Assembly (NCBI RefSeq): GCF_010389155.1
Contig: NC_057768.1
Coordinates: forward strand, 3,656,501 to 3,720,500
DNA from: Erigeron canadensis
Taxonomy: Eukaryota; Streptophyta; Magnoliopsida; Asterales; Asteraceae
Direction of reading: 5' to 3'
Length of the DNA: 64,000 nt
Below are positions 44,767-57,300 of this stretch, one piece after another (positions within the stretch are counted from its first letter, which is position 1; every line of letters starts with the position of its first letter). The notes below the pieces were generated by a model. The model made no database searches and was not told the DNA's origin. It was given only the letters and a program-made list of their open reading frames with translations. The position numbers and the translations under genes were made by a program.

Positions 44767-45867
44767 TGATAAACTCCTAATTCGTCTAATCTTAAAGTAT
44801 GAAAACGAACATGTTTTGTGAATGTTAATAGACGATTAGGGCGTTTTTATGTTTGTTTAAGTGTTTCAGGTCTTTGGTGACAAATTGAAGTTAAATGGAT
44901 CATTAAGAAGTCAAGCAAAGTCAAGAATCAAGTCAAGAAGTGTCAAAGCAAAAATCTGGAAAACTGCCATTTCTGGAAGGCAGTCTGGGACACCCTGGTG
45001 ACCATCTGGGATGGCCATAGCTGCATCAAAATTCCGAATTTAAAGGGTTTTATTAATTTTCAGTTTATATAACCTTCATACACGAATTTGGAAGTTACCA
45101 CTTCATATTTTCTCATCCCTGGGCAGTTTCCTAACACACACAACACCCCAATTTCATCATCAATTCATATTTTCATGGAGATCAAAGCCTTAATTGAAGA
45201 ATCAATGATGAAGATTATAGGCTAGGTTTTCTTTGATCATTCTCATGTGAACAATTATGTAAGACTTTTATGTTCAACCTTTCTCATATTCTTGTTGGAT
45301 TAGATGTTTAATTCTTAATTATGTTTTGCATCTAATGTTGTTTGGATTTGAATGAATGATTACATGTTTATGACTTTGAATGAATTTCATCCATCTTTTG
45401 GTTCCAAATTATTGTTAATCATGGATTATTGAAAGAATCTCTCATGAACTTGTAATTCTATGTTAATGAATTGAAAATCTAGTTGTGTCAATTCCTCGGT
45501 TTTTCGTTATCGTGAATCATCACAACCGATTACTTTAGTTCTTGAATTCATTCATTCCAAACATTATAACGAATCATGTCTATGTGATTTCCAACGAATA
45601 TAAGTTAGGTTACATATTTGAAAGCATAATTGGGAGCATGAGAATGGTCTACTTTGTTAATTGAAATATTTTGTTAAGTTTATGCTCAACTTTAGTTTTA
45701 ATCAAACAAATCAATCAATCAATCAATTTTAAGTTTATGTTTAGTTTAATTAACTTTGTAAATTGTTTAACACTTTCCCTTGATTCCTTGTGGATACGAT
45801 ACTCGACTTACTCAAGCTAATTAATGGTAATTAGTTTTATTTTTGATCGGTCCAACGACAACGATCA
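44767..45867 (+). repeat. Athila-like LTR, full length (LTR2, shared)
   Basis: 1101 bp beginning TGATAAAC and ending CGATCA. It retains the promoter part lost from LTR1: a GC-rich cluster with GTCTGGGACACCCTGGTGACC near 44989 and a TATA-like TTTATATAACC at 45064-45073. It acts as 3' LTR of copy 1 and 5' LTR of copy 2. A primer-binding site follows at 45873-45890. Confidence 0.93.
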
Positions 45868-47694
45868 AATTTTGGCGCCGCTGCCGGGGAATCAGTGTGC
45901 AAAGTGTTAAAGTTGCTTTCAATTTGTTAAAATTTTCAGAAAATACAAAAAGAATTAGTTTAGTTTTGTTATTAGTTTGTTTATTTTCTTTGCATTTTTG
46001 TATTTCCGAATTACGCTAGGTGTGTTATTTGTGTAGGTTACAGGTTGTTTATGCATACGCGGTATTCAAAGAAGAAATCACCTTTGTTGTTTGATCCAGA
46101 AATTGAGAAAACAGCTAGGAGAAACCGAGTATTTCACCGTGCAAACATGAGTAATCCCGGAAATATACCACCAATCATTCAACCAACCGGAACCCAACAA
46201 GAACCTAACCTTGAACAAAATGTCCAACCCCAAAACCAACCTCAACAACAACATCCACCCCGATCCGTGAGAAGCGGATTCACAACTCCTCACCGAACTG
46301 GAACACCAACCTTTGTTGGAGAAAGATCACGATATACGGAATCGGTGTATGAAAGGGTTGATAATTGGAATGATGGGAGGTTTGATAATCATGATAATGG
46401 ATATGATTGGAATGATGGAGATGATTATGGGCAACCACAAAACATTCAATATCCTCAATTTAACCAACCTCAATACATCAACCCAAGAGTTCCTCAAGGA
46501 CCACCACCACGTCACTACCGTCGTGGAGTCCCACCCATTAACCAACCACACAACCGTGTCATTCCTAATATGAACTATCAACCTCCACCACAAGGAGTTG
46601 ATAGTCAATTCCGACCCGCCATAGCCGTTAATGCTTCGCCTATAGTACCACCGGTGTTAAGGGGTGGAGCTTTTGAAGTTAGACCTCAATGTTTGAGTAT
46701 TTTACCAAGTTTCTATGGTAAAGCAACGGAGGAGCCTTATTTGCATTTGTCGGAGTTTGAGGCTATTTGTGGTACCATTGGAGGTCAAGTATTTTCTCCG
46801 GACGAAGTTAAACTAGTATTATTTCAGTTCACTTTGAAGGATAAAGCAAAGCAATGGTTTTTTATCATTGCCATCGGGTAGTATCTTTACATGGGCTGAA
46901 ATGCAACAACAATTCTTGGATGAGTATTATACGATGCAAAAGACTAGTGATGCAAGAACTTCAATAAGAACTTTTCAGCAACAATCGGGTGAAACTTTTC
47001 ATGAAGCTTTCAAGAGGTTTAATGAGTTGTTGAGAACTTGTCCACATCATGGAATTGCTAAATGGGAGTTGATCACGGCTTTCTATGATGGTTTACTACC
47101 GGAAGAGAAAAGAGATGTGAATTCAATTAGCAATGGAACTTTCTTGACAAATCCCGAAGATGTTGATTGGGAATTCTTGGAAAAAATGAGTGTGAGTTCG
47201 AAAAGGCAAGCTCAATCGAATAGGAGAGCAAGGCATCCAATAGCTTCTTCATCACCTATAAGTGATCAAGCCACCAAAGATCGACTTGAAGCTTTGGAAC
47301 GGAAGTTTGCTAAGTTGGGGAAAGTTGAAAGTCAAGGTGTTGCTCAAGTTTCTCAAGAATACCCGATTTGTGAAAGTTGTAATGAACTTGGACATACGGC
47401 TTTGCAATGTCCATTGATCGCGGAACAAGTTGAAGAAGTTAATCAAGTGTATGGAGAAAAGAGACCATTTGACATGAACTCCAACACTTATCATCCGGGA
47501 ATGAGAAACCATCCAAACCTTCGGTATGGAAATTCTTCAAATCAACTCAACCTGAATTTTCAAGGAAATAACCAAACCGGAGGAGCACCATTTCAACCAT
47601 TCCAAGGCCGAAATTATAACCAAGGGAATTACCAAGGTGGCCAAAACCAGGGAGGATTCAATAAAGGCTATCCAAGGAACTATCATGGGAAGGC
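45868..47694 (+). mobile_element. Athila-like element copy 2, left part (5' leader and gag)
   Basis: Sequence is about 99% identical by eye to 34130-35947, including primer site, leader and gag. At 47682-47685 (ATCA) it jumps to the equivalent of copy 1 position 36984, a 1040-bp deletion across ATCA microhomology. It is then cut at 47694 by the K element insertion. Athila sequence resumes at 61473. Confidence 0.9.
46051..46881 (+). CDS. Athila-like gag, N-terminal part (copy 2)
   Basis: The same frame as 34313-35143, with a few substitutions (for example Cys to Arg in the PHNxVIPN stretch, Ser to Pro and Arg to Gly near VLRG). It ends at the same internal stop after KDKAKQWFF, so the T-run frame break is shared by both copies. 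Confidence 0.88.
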   Translation: MHTRYSKKKSPLLFDPEIEKTARRNRVFHRANMSNPGNIPPIIQPTGTQQEPNLEQNVQPQNQPQQQHPPRSVRSGFTTPHRTGTPTFVGERSRYTESVYERVDNWNDGRFDNHDNGYDWNDGDDYGQPQNIQYPQFNQPQYINPRVPQGPPPRHYRRGVPPINQPHNRVIPNMNYQPPPQGVDSQFRPAIAVNASPIVPPVLRGGAFEVRPQCLSILPSFYGKATEEPYLHLSEFEAICGTIGGQVFSPDEVKLVLFQFTLKDKAKQWFFIIAIG

Positions 47695-47710
47695 TGTTGA
47701 TGCACGTTGA
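46868..47710 (+). pseudogene. Athila-like gag continuation, truncated (copy 2)
   Basis: Continues gag through the CCHC knuckle ([14 protein letters not shown]) to [10 protein letters not shown] at about 47683. Beyond this the frame enters the deletion junction and the K LTR and stops after a few meaningless codons. Protease, RT, RNase H and integrase are absent from this side. Confidence 0.88.
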
Positions 47711-48334
47711 TGTGACAACAGCAACTTAGATTTGATCTGTCTTTTAGATTAAGACATTATGTTACTTTATGTCGTATCTATATATATGTAATTGATAGAT
47801 TATGGACTTTATGTTTTGGTAATGATCGATTACATGTTTTGGTGTTATATATATGTTATGTATGATGTTTGTTGTGTGTTATACAAGTACAACATAAGAT
47901 GTGTTAGGATTCCTTGTTGATGAAACATTTAGGAATATAACCAAGTCTTACATCTAACGAAGATAAGGAATATCTTGGTTAGAGGCAAACGAAGATAAAC
48001 TTCGTTTGGTACAACGAAGTTTATCTTCGTTACATGGGCTGGGCTGCTAAGTTCATAAGAACAAAGCCCAGCAAGCCCAGTTTCGATCTGAAACATATAT
48101 ATACGAATGAATACCCTAAATTGAGGTATCACATTCGACATACACATACACCAGGCGACTAAGTTCGTTCTATAGCTTATAGAAACGAATATAGCATCAT
48201 ACGGCTGATTATTTACTTGATAATTAGCGATATACACGATAACTAATCAAACTAGTTGTCTCGTGAGGATTCTGCACTCACGACATAACAATAGACGATC
48301 TCGAGAGCGATCTGTAGCTATTGAGGGATTCACA
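47695..48334 (+). repeat. K-family LTR L1 (outer, 5')
   Basis: 640 bp. The U3 part has inverted CGAAG/CTTCG phrases (47955-48032), paired TGGGCT and AGCCCA motifs (48035-48079) and a TATA-like CATATATATAC at 48094-48104. It ends GGATTCACA and is followed by primer site TGGTATCAGATC (48337-48348), complementary to initiator tRNA-Met. Confidence 0.9.
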
Positions 48335-48336
48335 AG

Positions 48337-50682
48337 TGGTATCAGATCCAATCGATATCTTATCGAAGGTTCGAGATCGTTTGTTTGATTATTTTCTCTC
48401 AAAAACCTCCCGAAACCCTAACAGTTACTAAGTTCGTTTTCTCAAATGAATTTAGCAAACGAACTTAACCTCATCTTCATTTACAATCTCTTCAAACGTA
48501 TTTAGCTTTTTTCGTTCCGTTCCTTCTAACGAATTTAAAGTTATCTTCGTTCACCTTCACCTCACGAATTTAGCCTTATCTTCGTTCAATTCCTTCAAAC
48601 GAAGATAGCCTTATCTTCGCTCCATTCCTTCAAACGAATTTAAATCTATTTTCGTTAAGTTTCAACTAACGAATTTAGCAACTATCTTCGTTTCAACTCC
48701 TCTTACGAATTTAAAACTATTTTCGTTTCTCACATCCATTTTCGTTAAACAATGGCTTCCTCTTCAACCAACATTGCTGTTGCACAATACCTGATCTAAT
48801 CAGCAGTAATCAAGCATAATGTGAATAATGTATAAAGTCAAGTTAATTAGAATTTAGATTAGTTTATTATTCTGCAATTTTTATTCTGAGTTATTTTTCT
48901 TTTTATTGAGTCAAAGTAGTATTTTTATAAGTTCTTATTGCACGAGAGATCCTATTCAAATTCTGAGTATATGTTTTGTTGAATTCCTTCATGTGAATTT
49001 TTAATGAGATTGTGTGGTTTGTTTACAAAGAAGATTTTCTAATATGGACATTAATTTGTTTAAGTTTAGAAAATGATCTTTCAAGTGTTATGTGAAATGT
49101 CAAAGTTATTTGAAATCTCACAATTTTAATTTGTAACAAGTTAAGAATTTGATTAATAACTTAGTGACATTTTAGGGTTTGACAAGAAATGACCTCCCTT
49201 GATCTTTTGTTAGATTTTTAGTTATTTCATATTTGTTAACCCTGATTGAGTGTGTTTGTAGCTTGAACTTTCTGCATTATACTATTTTGTTCTCAATGCG
49301 TTAATGAGTTCTGTAGTAAGTGTGCAGTGTTCAGGTTAAGAAGATAAAGTTGGAGTGCTGATTTCTGTTAATACATTGTTATTTATACGGATGATATCAT
49401 GACGATAAGATCCTTGGTGTGTAGTGATAATATTTGTGATGCAGATTTGAGCATGTGAAGGATGAATACATGAACTTGCTTTTGGAGTAGTTATTTACTT
49501 TATGATTCATGTATTTAATGAAAATAATCAAATTTGATATTAGCTTCCTTTGAATTTCATGCTGTGATTTATGACATACTTTTGGAAACTTTACTAAGTT
49601 CTTCAGTGAATTTTTGTTGGATTGTTCATTGTTTGTTAGTTTTGTAGACGACATCTAGTATGGGACTTAAGTGTTTCAAGATGGTTTGCCGTCACGCATA
49701 TCCATGATCAAAGGAAGTTCTCGGTGTCATAATCGTCATTGGTAATGAGGTTCATATATAAATTGATTATTTTCAGGTTTGTTGATGGTTAGTGTTTAAA
49801 CCATGGGTTTTTATTCAAGATTATAATGTTCGGTTATATACTTACATTATGATGATGAATTTGGATGATAGCACTTTTTAGTACAAGGCATGAACAGGTT
49901 ACTTACTAACGAGTTTTTGCTATGTACAGATTGCAATGAAGGGTCGTGTTTTGGAAGATCGCTTTGATGAAAATCTGAAAAATTTTCAGGAACTTAGCTG
50001 AAATCTGGAATATTTTCTAACTTTGATTTGTTCTTACGAAGATAACTGTTATCTTCGTTCTTATAGTTAGAAATTAATTTGTTCAAACGAAGGCTATCTT
50101 CGTTTGGATAACTTCGTGAATGGATTTTAGCCCGACCCATAGTTAACCCATTTTTATTTCACTATATAAAGGGGTTTTTCTTCGTTTCTTTTTCACAAAC
50201 GAAAATTACTCTTATTTTCACACGACCAAAACCCTAAAAAACCCCAAAATCATTTCTTTTCTCTCTATTTACTTCGTTTCCTTGATTTGTTTTGCAAATC
50301 GTGATCTAAGTAAGTTTTTGATCTTATTTTCGTCCACAAAAACGATCTAGGTTTTATATATATCTTCGATTTGATTCGTTTTGATTATATATATATTCTT
50401 GTGATCATTAAACTGGTTTACCCAAACGAATTTAGATTTGTGAAAACAAACTTAGATTTTAGTTTGAACGAAGTTAGATTTGGTAGAAACGAAGTTAGCT
50501 TTCGATTATGCCTTACGAACTTAGAATTTAGTTGATAAGGAACGAACTTAGCAAGGCTTAACGAACTTAGTTTCTTAGCAATGCTTACGAAGTTAGTTTC
50601 TGTCCAAACGAACTTAGATTTCGTTTATAAGTTACAAACTTAGAATATAAGTTATAACTTACGAACATGCATGTCCAGTTTA
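48337..50682 (+). other. Outer K element leader with gag-like stub and CGAA(C/T)TTAG motif field
   Basis: The leader to 48750 is dense in ACGAATTTAG and ATCTTCGTT phrases. ATG at 48752 starts a 15-residue frame beginning MASSSTNIAVAQYL that stops at 48797-48799, where sequence joins a block shared with 52152 onward. This looks like a gag start fused by deletion to downstream non-coding sequence. From 48796 to 50682 no gene is seen. The segment matches 52150-54055 of the inner element. A second motif field lies at 50035-50660. Confidence 0.7.
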
Positions 50683-51318
50683 GATGCACGTTGATGTGAC
50701 AACAGCAACTTAGATTTGATATGTCGTTTAGATTGAGACATTATGTTAATTTATGTCGTATCTATATATGTAATTGATAGATTATGGACTTTATGTTTTG
50801 GTAATGGTCGATTACATGTTTTGGTGTTATATATATGTGTTATGTATGATGTTTGTTGTGTGATATACAAGTACAAACATAATATGTGTTAGGATTCCTT
50901 AATATGAAACACTCAGGAATATAATTAAGTCTTATATCTAACGAAGATAAGGTATATCTTCGTTAGAGGCAAACGAAGATAAACTTCGTTTGGTACAAAC
51001 GAAGATTAACTTCGTTACATGGGCTGGGCAGCTAAGTTCGTAAGAACAAAGCCTAACAAGCCCAGTTCGACCTGAAACATATATATACGAATGAATACCT
51101 TAAAATGAGGTATCACATTCGACAGACACGTACTCCAGACACCTAAGTTCGTTCTATAGCTTATAGAAACGAATATAGCATCATACGGCTGATTATTTAC
51201 TTGATAATTAGCGATATACCCGTTTACTAATCAAACTAGTTATCTCGTGAGGATTCCGCACTCACGACATAATCATAGACGATCTCGAGAGCGATCTGTA
51301 GCTATCGAGGGACTCACA
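50683..51318 (+). repeat. K-family LTR L2 (inner, 5', first bases deleted)
   Basis: 636 bp, matching L3 closely. It starts at GATGCACG directly after CAGTTTA of the outer leader, so the TGTT start is lost. It retains the CGAAG palindromes, the TGGGCT/AGCCCA pair region and the TATA-like site. Confidence 0.9.
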
Positions 51319-51332
51319 AGTGGTATCAGAGC

Positions 51333-54316
51333 CTGCTTAATCGTAATATAACTGATTAGTTCAGTGATTACAATTTGGGATATATCGGTAGACACAAAGT
51401 ACTAAGGTTTCCTTCAATCTGAACTTAAATTATATAATGTTCTTGTGGGAAACATATTCAGATATATGGCTGAGATTGCTTGCTTTTCAGTAATGAATTG
51501 ATCTAGTCCTTAAATTTTGTGAAAGATCTAGCATTACTATAAGATTTGTTCAATGAATAGGCACGAACCTCTACCAATCATGAGCATAAAAGTAAATGTG
51601 ATATTGTTATGCAAATCAATTAAATGCAAATTAAGGGGCTAATGTGGTCTTTGAGATTCGGACAAGTATGTCCTCGGGGTATCTTTGTATACTTAGCCTA
51701 CCTAAAGCTTCCAACTTGGGATAGGTTGTCGGAAAGTTCGCTACATGGATCTCATAGAAAATCACGGGTTCCTTATAAATCATGAAATGCAGAAGCAAAT
51801 ATGTGAAATCACAAAGTAATTCAATTCAGTTATCCACAAAGTGTCTCATGATTGGTTAAGGATGTTCTTGAATATATTGAATATTTTTTATCTTAGTGCT
51901 TGTATCGATTACGAAAGTATATCTGAATGTGGGTTACATAAGTTCGCAAACTATTCAAATGGCATATTAGGCTACTCGGGTTACATAGTGACTGTCCTTG
52001 GCCAGGGTATGTTGAAAGTGTCATAACTTAAAGGAAACTGGGTGTACCGAGTGTTTAAGAGGACAAACATACCGGTAATCGCTGTTGGGTCACGGTTCAT
52101 AACGTATAATAAGAGAATTATTTCTCACCCGCAGGCTTATGTAACATGCTAACCTGATCTAATCAGCAGTAATCACGCTTAATGTGAATAATGTATAAAG
52201 TCTGGTTAATTAGAACTTAGATTAGTTTATTATTCTGCAATTTTTATTCTGTGTTATTTTTCTTTTTAATTGAGTCAAAATAGTATTTTTATAAGTTCTT
52301 ATTGCACGAGCGATCCTATTCAAATTCTGAGAATATGTTTTGCTGAATTCCTTCATGTGAATTTTTAATGAGGTTGTGTAGATTGTTTACAAAGAAGATT
52401 TTCTAATATGGACATTAATTTGTTTAAAGTTTAGAAAATGATCTTTTCAAGTGTAATGTGAAATGTCAAAGTCATTTGAAATCTCATGATTTTCACTTGT
52501 CACCAAATTATTAATCGGGTTTGTTTAAATTTGTGTGGTGACATTTTAGGGTTTGACAAGAAATGACCTCCCTTGATCTTTTGTTAGATTTTTTAGTTAT
52601 TTCATATTTGTTAACCCTGATTGAGTGTGATTGTAACTTGAATTTTCTGCATTATACTGTTTGTTCTCAATGCGTTGATGAGTTCTGTGGTAAGTGTGCA
52701 GTGTTCAGGTTAAGAAGATAACGTTGGAATGCTGATTTCTGTTACTACATTGTTATTTACACGGATGATATGATGATGATAAGATCCTTGGTGTGTAGTG
52801 ATAATATTTGTGATGCAGATTTGAGCATGTGAAGGCTGAATACATGAACTGGTTTTTGTTTTTGGAATAGTTATTTATTTATGATTCATGTATTTAATGA
52901 AAATAATCAACTTTGACATTAGTTTCTTTTGAATTTCATGTTGTGATTTATGACAACCTTTTGGATATTTTCCTAAGTTCTTCAGTGAATTTGTGTTGGA
53001 TTGTTCATTGTTAGTTTTGTAGACAGCATCTAGTATGGGACTTAAGTGTTTCAAGATGGTTTGCTGTCATGCATATCTATGATCCAAGGAAGTTCTCAGT
53101 GTCATAATCAAATTGGTAATGAGGTTCATATTTAAATTGATTATTTTCAGGTTTGTTTATGGATAGCGTTTAAACCATGGGTTTTCATTCAAGATTACAA
53201 TGTTCGGTTATCTACTTACATTATGATTATGAATTTGGGTGCTAAGCACGTTTTTAGTACAAGGCATGAACAGGTTGCTTTCTAACGAGTTTTTGCTATG
53301 TACAGATTGTGATAAAGGGTTGTGTTTTGGAAGATTGCTTGGATGAAAATCTGAAAATTTTTCAGAAACTTGCTGAAATCTGGAATATTTTATGATTTGT
53401 TCTTACGAAGATAACTGCTATCTTCGTTCGAAACAATTTTGTTCAAACGAAGAATATCTTCGTTTGGCTAACTTCGTTTGTGAAGTTAAGCCCGACCCAT
53501 TGTTGGCCCATTGTTATTTCACTATATAAACGGGTTTTTCTTCGTTGTTACTTCATCAAACGAAAATTACTTTTATTTTCAAGCAAAACCCTAAAACCAA
53601 ACTCTTTTCTTTTCTCTCACTTTAATTCGTTTTCTTGATTCGTTGTGCCAACTGTGATCTAAGTAAGTGTTTGATGTTCTTTTCATTCACGAAAACGATT
53701 TAGGTTTTCCATGTATCTTCGATTTGATTTGTTTTGATTATGTTTATAAATTCTTGTAATCATTCACCTGGTTTACTCAAACGAATTTAGACTTGTGTGA
53801 ACGAATTTAGACTTTAGTTCAAAACGAATTTAGATGTGTGCACATGGACTTAGATTTTGAATTGAACGAATTTAACTTGGGCGGAAACGAAGTTACCTTT
53901 AGATGATGCCTTACGAACTTAGACCTAAGTTGATAAGGAACGAACTTAGCTAAGTTTAACACCCTTCGGTTTATTCAAACGAACTTAGACTTCGTTTATA
54001 AGTTACGAACTTAGAAGATAAGTTTTATAACTTACGAACTTGCATGTACAGTTTAGTCTTTACGAACTTAAACTTGGTTAGGTGTAAATTTAGATTTAAT
54101 TCTTACGAACTTAAGATCTATTTTCGTTTGGACATTGCTTACGAATTTAGCTTCTATCTTCGTTCTGTATACTTAACGAACTTATTGTTTATCTTCGTTC
54201 AGTCTTATTTTGCGAAATTAAGAATTAGGGTTTTTCAAATTAGGGTTTTTCAATTCTGCAATTCATTTATCGTGATTATTTATATTTGTTTCGATATTTT
54301 GGTTGGTTTTGCAGAA
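51333..54316 (+). other. Inner K element leader, no gene seen
   Basis: 51333-52150 has no counterpart elsewhere in the window and only a 61-codon frame of no clear identity (51841-52026). 52150-54055 matches the outer leader at 48796-50682. From 53400 to 54200 the ACGAA(C/T)TTAG and ATCTTCGTT motifs are very dense. A pyrimidine-rich TTGGTTGGTTTTGCAG at about 54299-54314 lies just before the ATG and looks like a splice acceptor. Confidence 0.65.
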
Positions 54317-57300
54317 ATGGCTCTCGCTCCACGTCAGTTTGTGAAAAAGCATAATCTTGCACTGAATCTAGATCCCGATCAGCACAATTGCGAGCATTTT
54401 CATGACATGTTCAACTATATTGCTCGCTCGCGATTATCTTTTGCTTTTTGTGATTCACCAAGACTGGTTAGGCAGTATATTGATTCTTTCTGGTCCACTG
54501 CTCACGAAGTCATGGTTGAAGGACAGAGTTTTGTACGTGCTACTGTTGCAGGCACAACTTTTGATTTCAATGTTGAATCGCTCCGCACTATTTTACATCT
54601 AGGAGCAGAACCAGACGTCGAAGAAGAGGAAGACGTTGAGATGACATACGAGTTCGCACTTCTTCTTCGTTGCTTTCAAAGGATGGGATTTGTTGGACAG
54701 GTCAAGTTTCCTTTCGACAAAAGTGGGTTTCAAGGACGATGGCGTTATCTAGCATATGCATTGCTCGTCTGTTTGAGCAATCGCAAGGCTGGATTTGATC
54801 AACTGTCTGCTCAGATTGCATCGCAGATGGTTGCTTTGGTATATAATCGACCTTATCCTTTCTCTCGATACTTTTATCAAGAGTTTATTGATCAGATTAA
54901 CGCTAGGGGGAGAAAGCGATTTCTTTTGTATCCTCGCTTTGTGATGGCTATAGTTAGACATTTTTGTCCGGACTTAGAATATGACCAAGGTCCTCGCTAC
55001 GTTCTTCATGCTTGGCCTTCACGTCTTTTTGCTGATCTTGAAGCCAATACGAGTAATGTGGTTGGTCTCCATGATCCACCACTTTTTGGTCACCTGATTA
55101 ATCCAAACTATCGATCTCGTCTTGAGAATGATATGCTTGTGGATGATGTTGATGCCGATTCTGATTCTGGTTCTTCTGAGAGTTCTGTTGATGGTTCTGA
55201 TGATGATTCAGGGGATGAGTCTGCTGGTTCGGATGATGGACATGATGGAGATGATGTTGATAGTTCCGACGGTTCTGCGGCTACAAATGCGACAGACACA
55301 GATGATTCTGCTGCTGCTGAACGTCGAACTAAGATGATTCATGACGTCGCGGCTGCTTCTGCAAGTGATCATTCGCATCAGTCGTTTGATCAAGAGGGTG
55401 TTGCGTTCCATAGATAACGTAGAAGCAAGACTTGTCATGCTATTCCTGCTCTTTCAGATTCAGCTAACTCCACTCCTGCTGCTGCTGCTGAGATTGATCC
55501 TGATGTTGCAGCTCAGCATGATTCTGAATTACGTGAGATTTTTGAGGATATGGAAGATCCTGTAAACAGAGCAAGTTCGGTTAGTCCGGCGAAGAGGCAC
55601 GGGAGTATTGATCTTCAATATACCAGAATTAAGCGTCGACGTGTTGTTGAAGCTTCTTCTGTAGCAATGCCTGATCCTCCAAGACCGACTGCTGCTGTTG
55701 CTCCTGTTCTTGGTCGTCGTGTTGATCTTTTGGAGAGCAGAGTTCGCACTTTGGAGTCTGATCTCACTGATACTCGCGCTGCCTTAACCTTTTTGATCAA
55801 CTGGGTCAAGAATCAAGGGGGAGAAGTTCCTGAAGAGGTCTGCAGATTGTCAGCGGTTCAACCAAGACGTCAGAATGACGATGATGATGCTGATAATGCT
55901 GGTGAAAGGAATGTTTCTCGCCCAGTTGAAGATAGAGGAAAGGGTGCAGCGATCGAGGGGGAGACAGGAGGTGATACTTCTCAGCAAGGTGCTTCTGGTT
56001 CTGGTGCTGGTCCTTCTGGTGCTCCTCGTGATTCAGGTTTCTAATTTTGATTATGATAAAGATTTTTAGATAGAATGTATAATTGATTGTGTGTAATAAG
56101 TTATGACATTTTGTGTAATGAAAATGTAATCTATCTTATTTCAATACAAGTAGATTTCATCTTTATTATAATTGTCATGATTATTCCTTCTATTCAGGTG
56201 TTCATTTTGTGTAAATTTAAATAGATGATCCAGATTATACAGATTTATTCTTTGATGGTGATGAGCTCGAGGAAGGCGAATTTGTCCCTGAACCAAATCT
56301 AGATATATTCAAGAAGCCTTATGGGTTTGATGAAGTATGGGACTCAATTCCTGAAGATCCGTTGATTGAAGAGAATAGAGTGTTGGATCAGAAGAGATCA
56401 GATGTTAGGGAAAGAATGCTTCAAGTCCCATTCAGCAGCCTAACTCAAGTTTTACATTTTGTTGTGTATGCTAAGAATGGTGATGTATCGATTCCATCTG
56501 ACTATGAGGTTAATGTTACAAGACCATTCAATTCAAATGATTTTCCAGTTTCTATCAGAGATGATGATTCATTACATATTGTTGATCGACGTGTTCCTGA
56601 GAAAAGAGTGAATGATTGGATAGTACATAGGGAAACGTGGAAACCGAATCTGTATTAGACTCATATCTCAGATAAAGATGCTGCAAAGTACAAGACAATC
56701 ATCTGGAGTTGGTTTTATGATGATGAATTGAAGCTGTTTGTGCTTAAAAGACCAGAAGGTTGTCAGTACTTAGCGTGGTGTGAGAGACATTTCAGAAGTT
56801 TATGTGAAGAAGATTTACATGAGCTTGGAAATAACTGGATTATCAATCCAAGCGATGATGGCTTAGCTGATGTTGTTGGTAAGAATCTCAGAAAAGATTT
56901 TTGGTTAAGGAAGAACATGAAAGATTCTGATAAACCACAGTTTAAGATTGAGCCAAGATCGAAGAAAAGAGTGGTTAAGCCAGATGAAACAGTTGAGTTT
57001 GTTCAACATGATATTAAGTGCATGATCAAGGTCCCTGCCAAGAAATGGGCACAAGATGTCTTGGACAAGATGGATAATTGGGAAATTGATCGAAATTCTG
57101 GTGAAGCCAAGATGTATGCAGATTCAAAGAAGAAGATTTTGTTGAGAAGAGTTTATGATCCGATGCAGCTGGTGACTTCTCAAGAAATGATCTGAGAATG
57201 TTGTACGATACAGAGTGTTCGTTCTTGCCATTTTGGAAGCATGAAGAAAGTAGATATCGTAAGATATTTCAACTTTGCTTACATGAAGATATTCATGCAA

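Larger units (their letters stand above)
33303..45867 (+). mobile_element. Athila-like Ty3/gypsy LTR retrotransposon (copy 1)
   Basis: This unit runs from LTR1 (33303-34129) through primer site, gag, pol, a third ORF and polypurine region to LTR2 (44767-45867). Both LTRs begin TGATAAAC and end CGATCA. The order protease-RT-RNase H-integrase places it in Ty3/gypsy. The tRNA-Asp-type primer site and extra ORF after integrase point to the Athila clade. Internal length is about 10.6 kb. LTR1 has a 274-bp deletion relative to LTR2. Coding frames carry at least three breaks, so this copy is not autonomous. LTR2 is followed directly by a second internal region of the same family, so the locus is a tandem arrangement sharing one LTR, probably formed by unequal recombination. 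Confidence 0.92.

Noticed and set aside
48094..48104. K elements as ordinary Ty1/copia elements because of the initiator-Met primer site
   Set aside because: No protease, integrase, RT or RNase H could be found between the LTRs in either copy. The primer site alone does not show the family is autonomous copia.
55108..55337. Met/Leu-rich and Ser/Glu-rich frames opposite the K gene acidic tract
   Set aside because: They are shadows of the GAT-rich acidic coding repeat of the K gene read in other frames.
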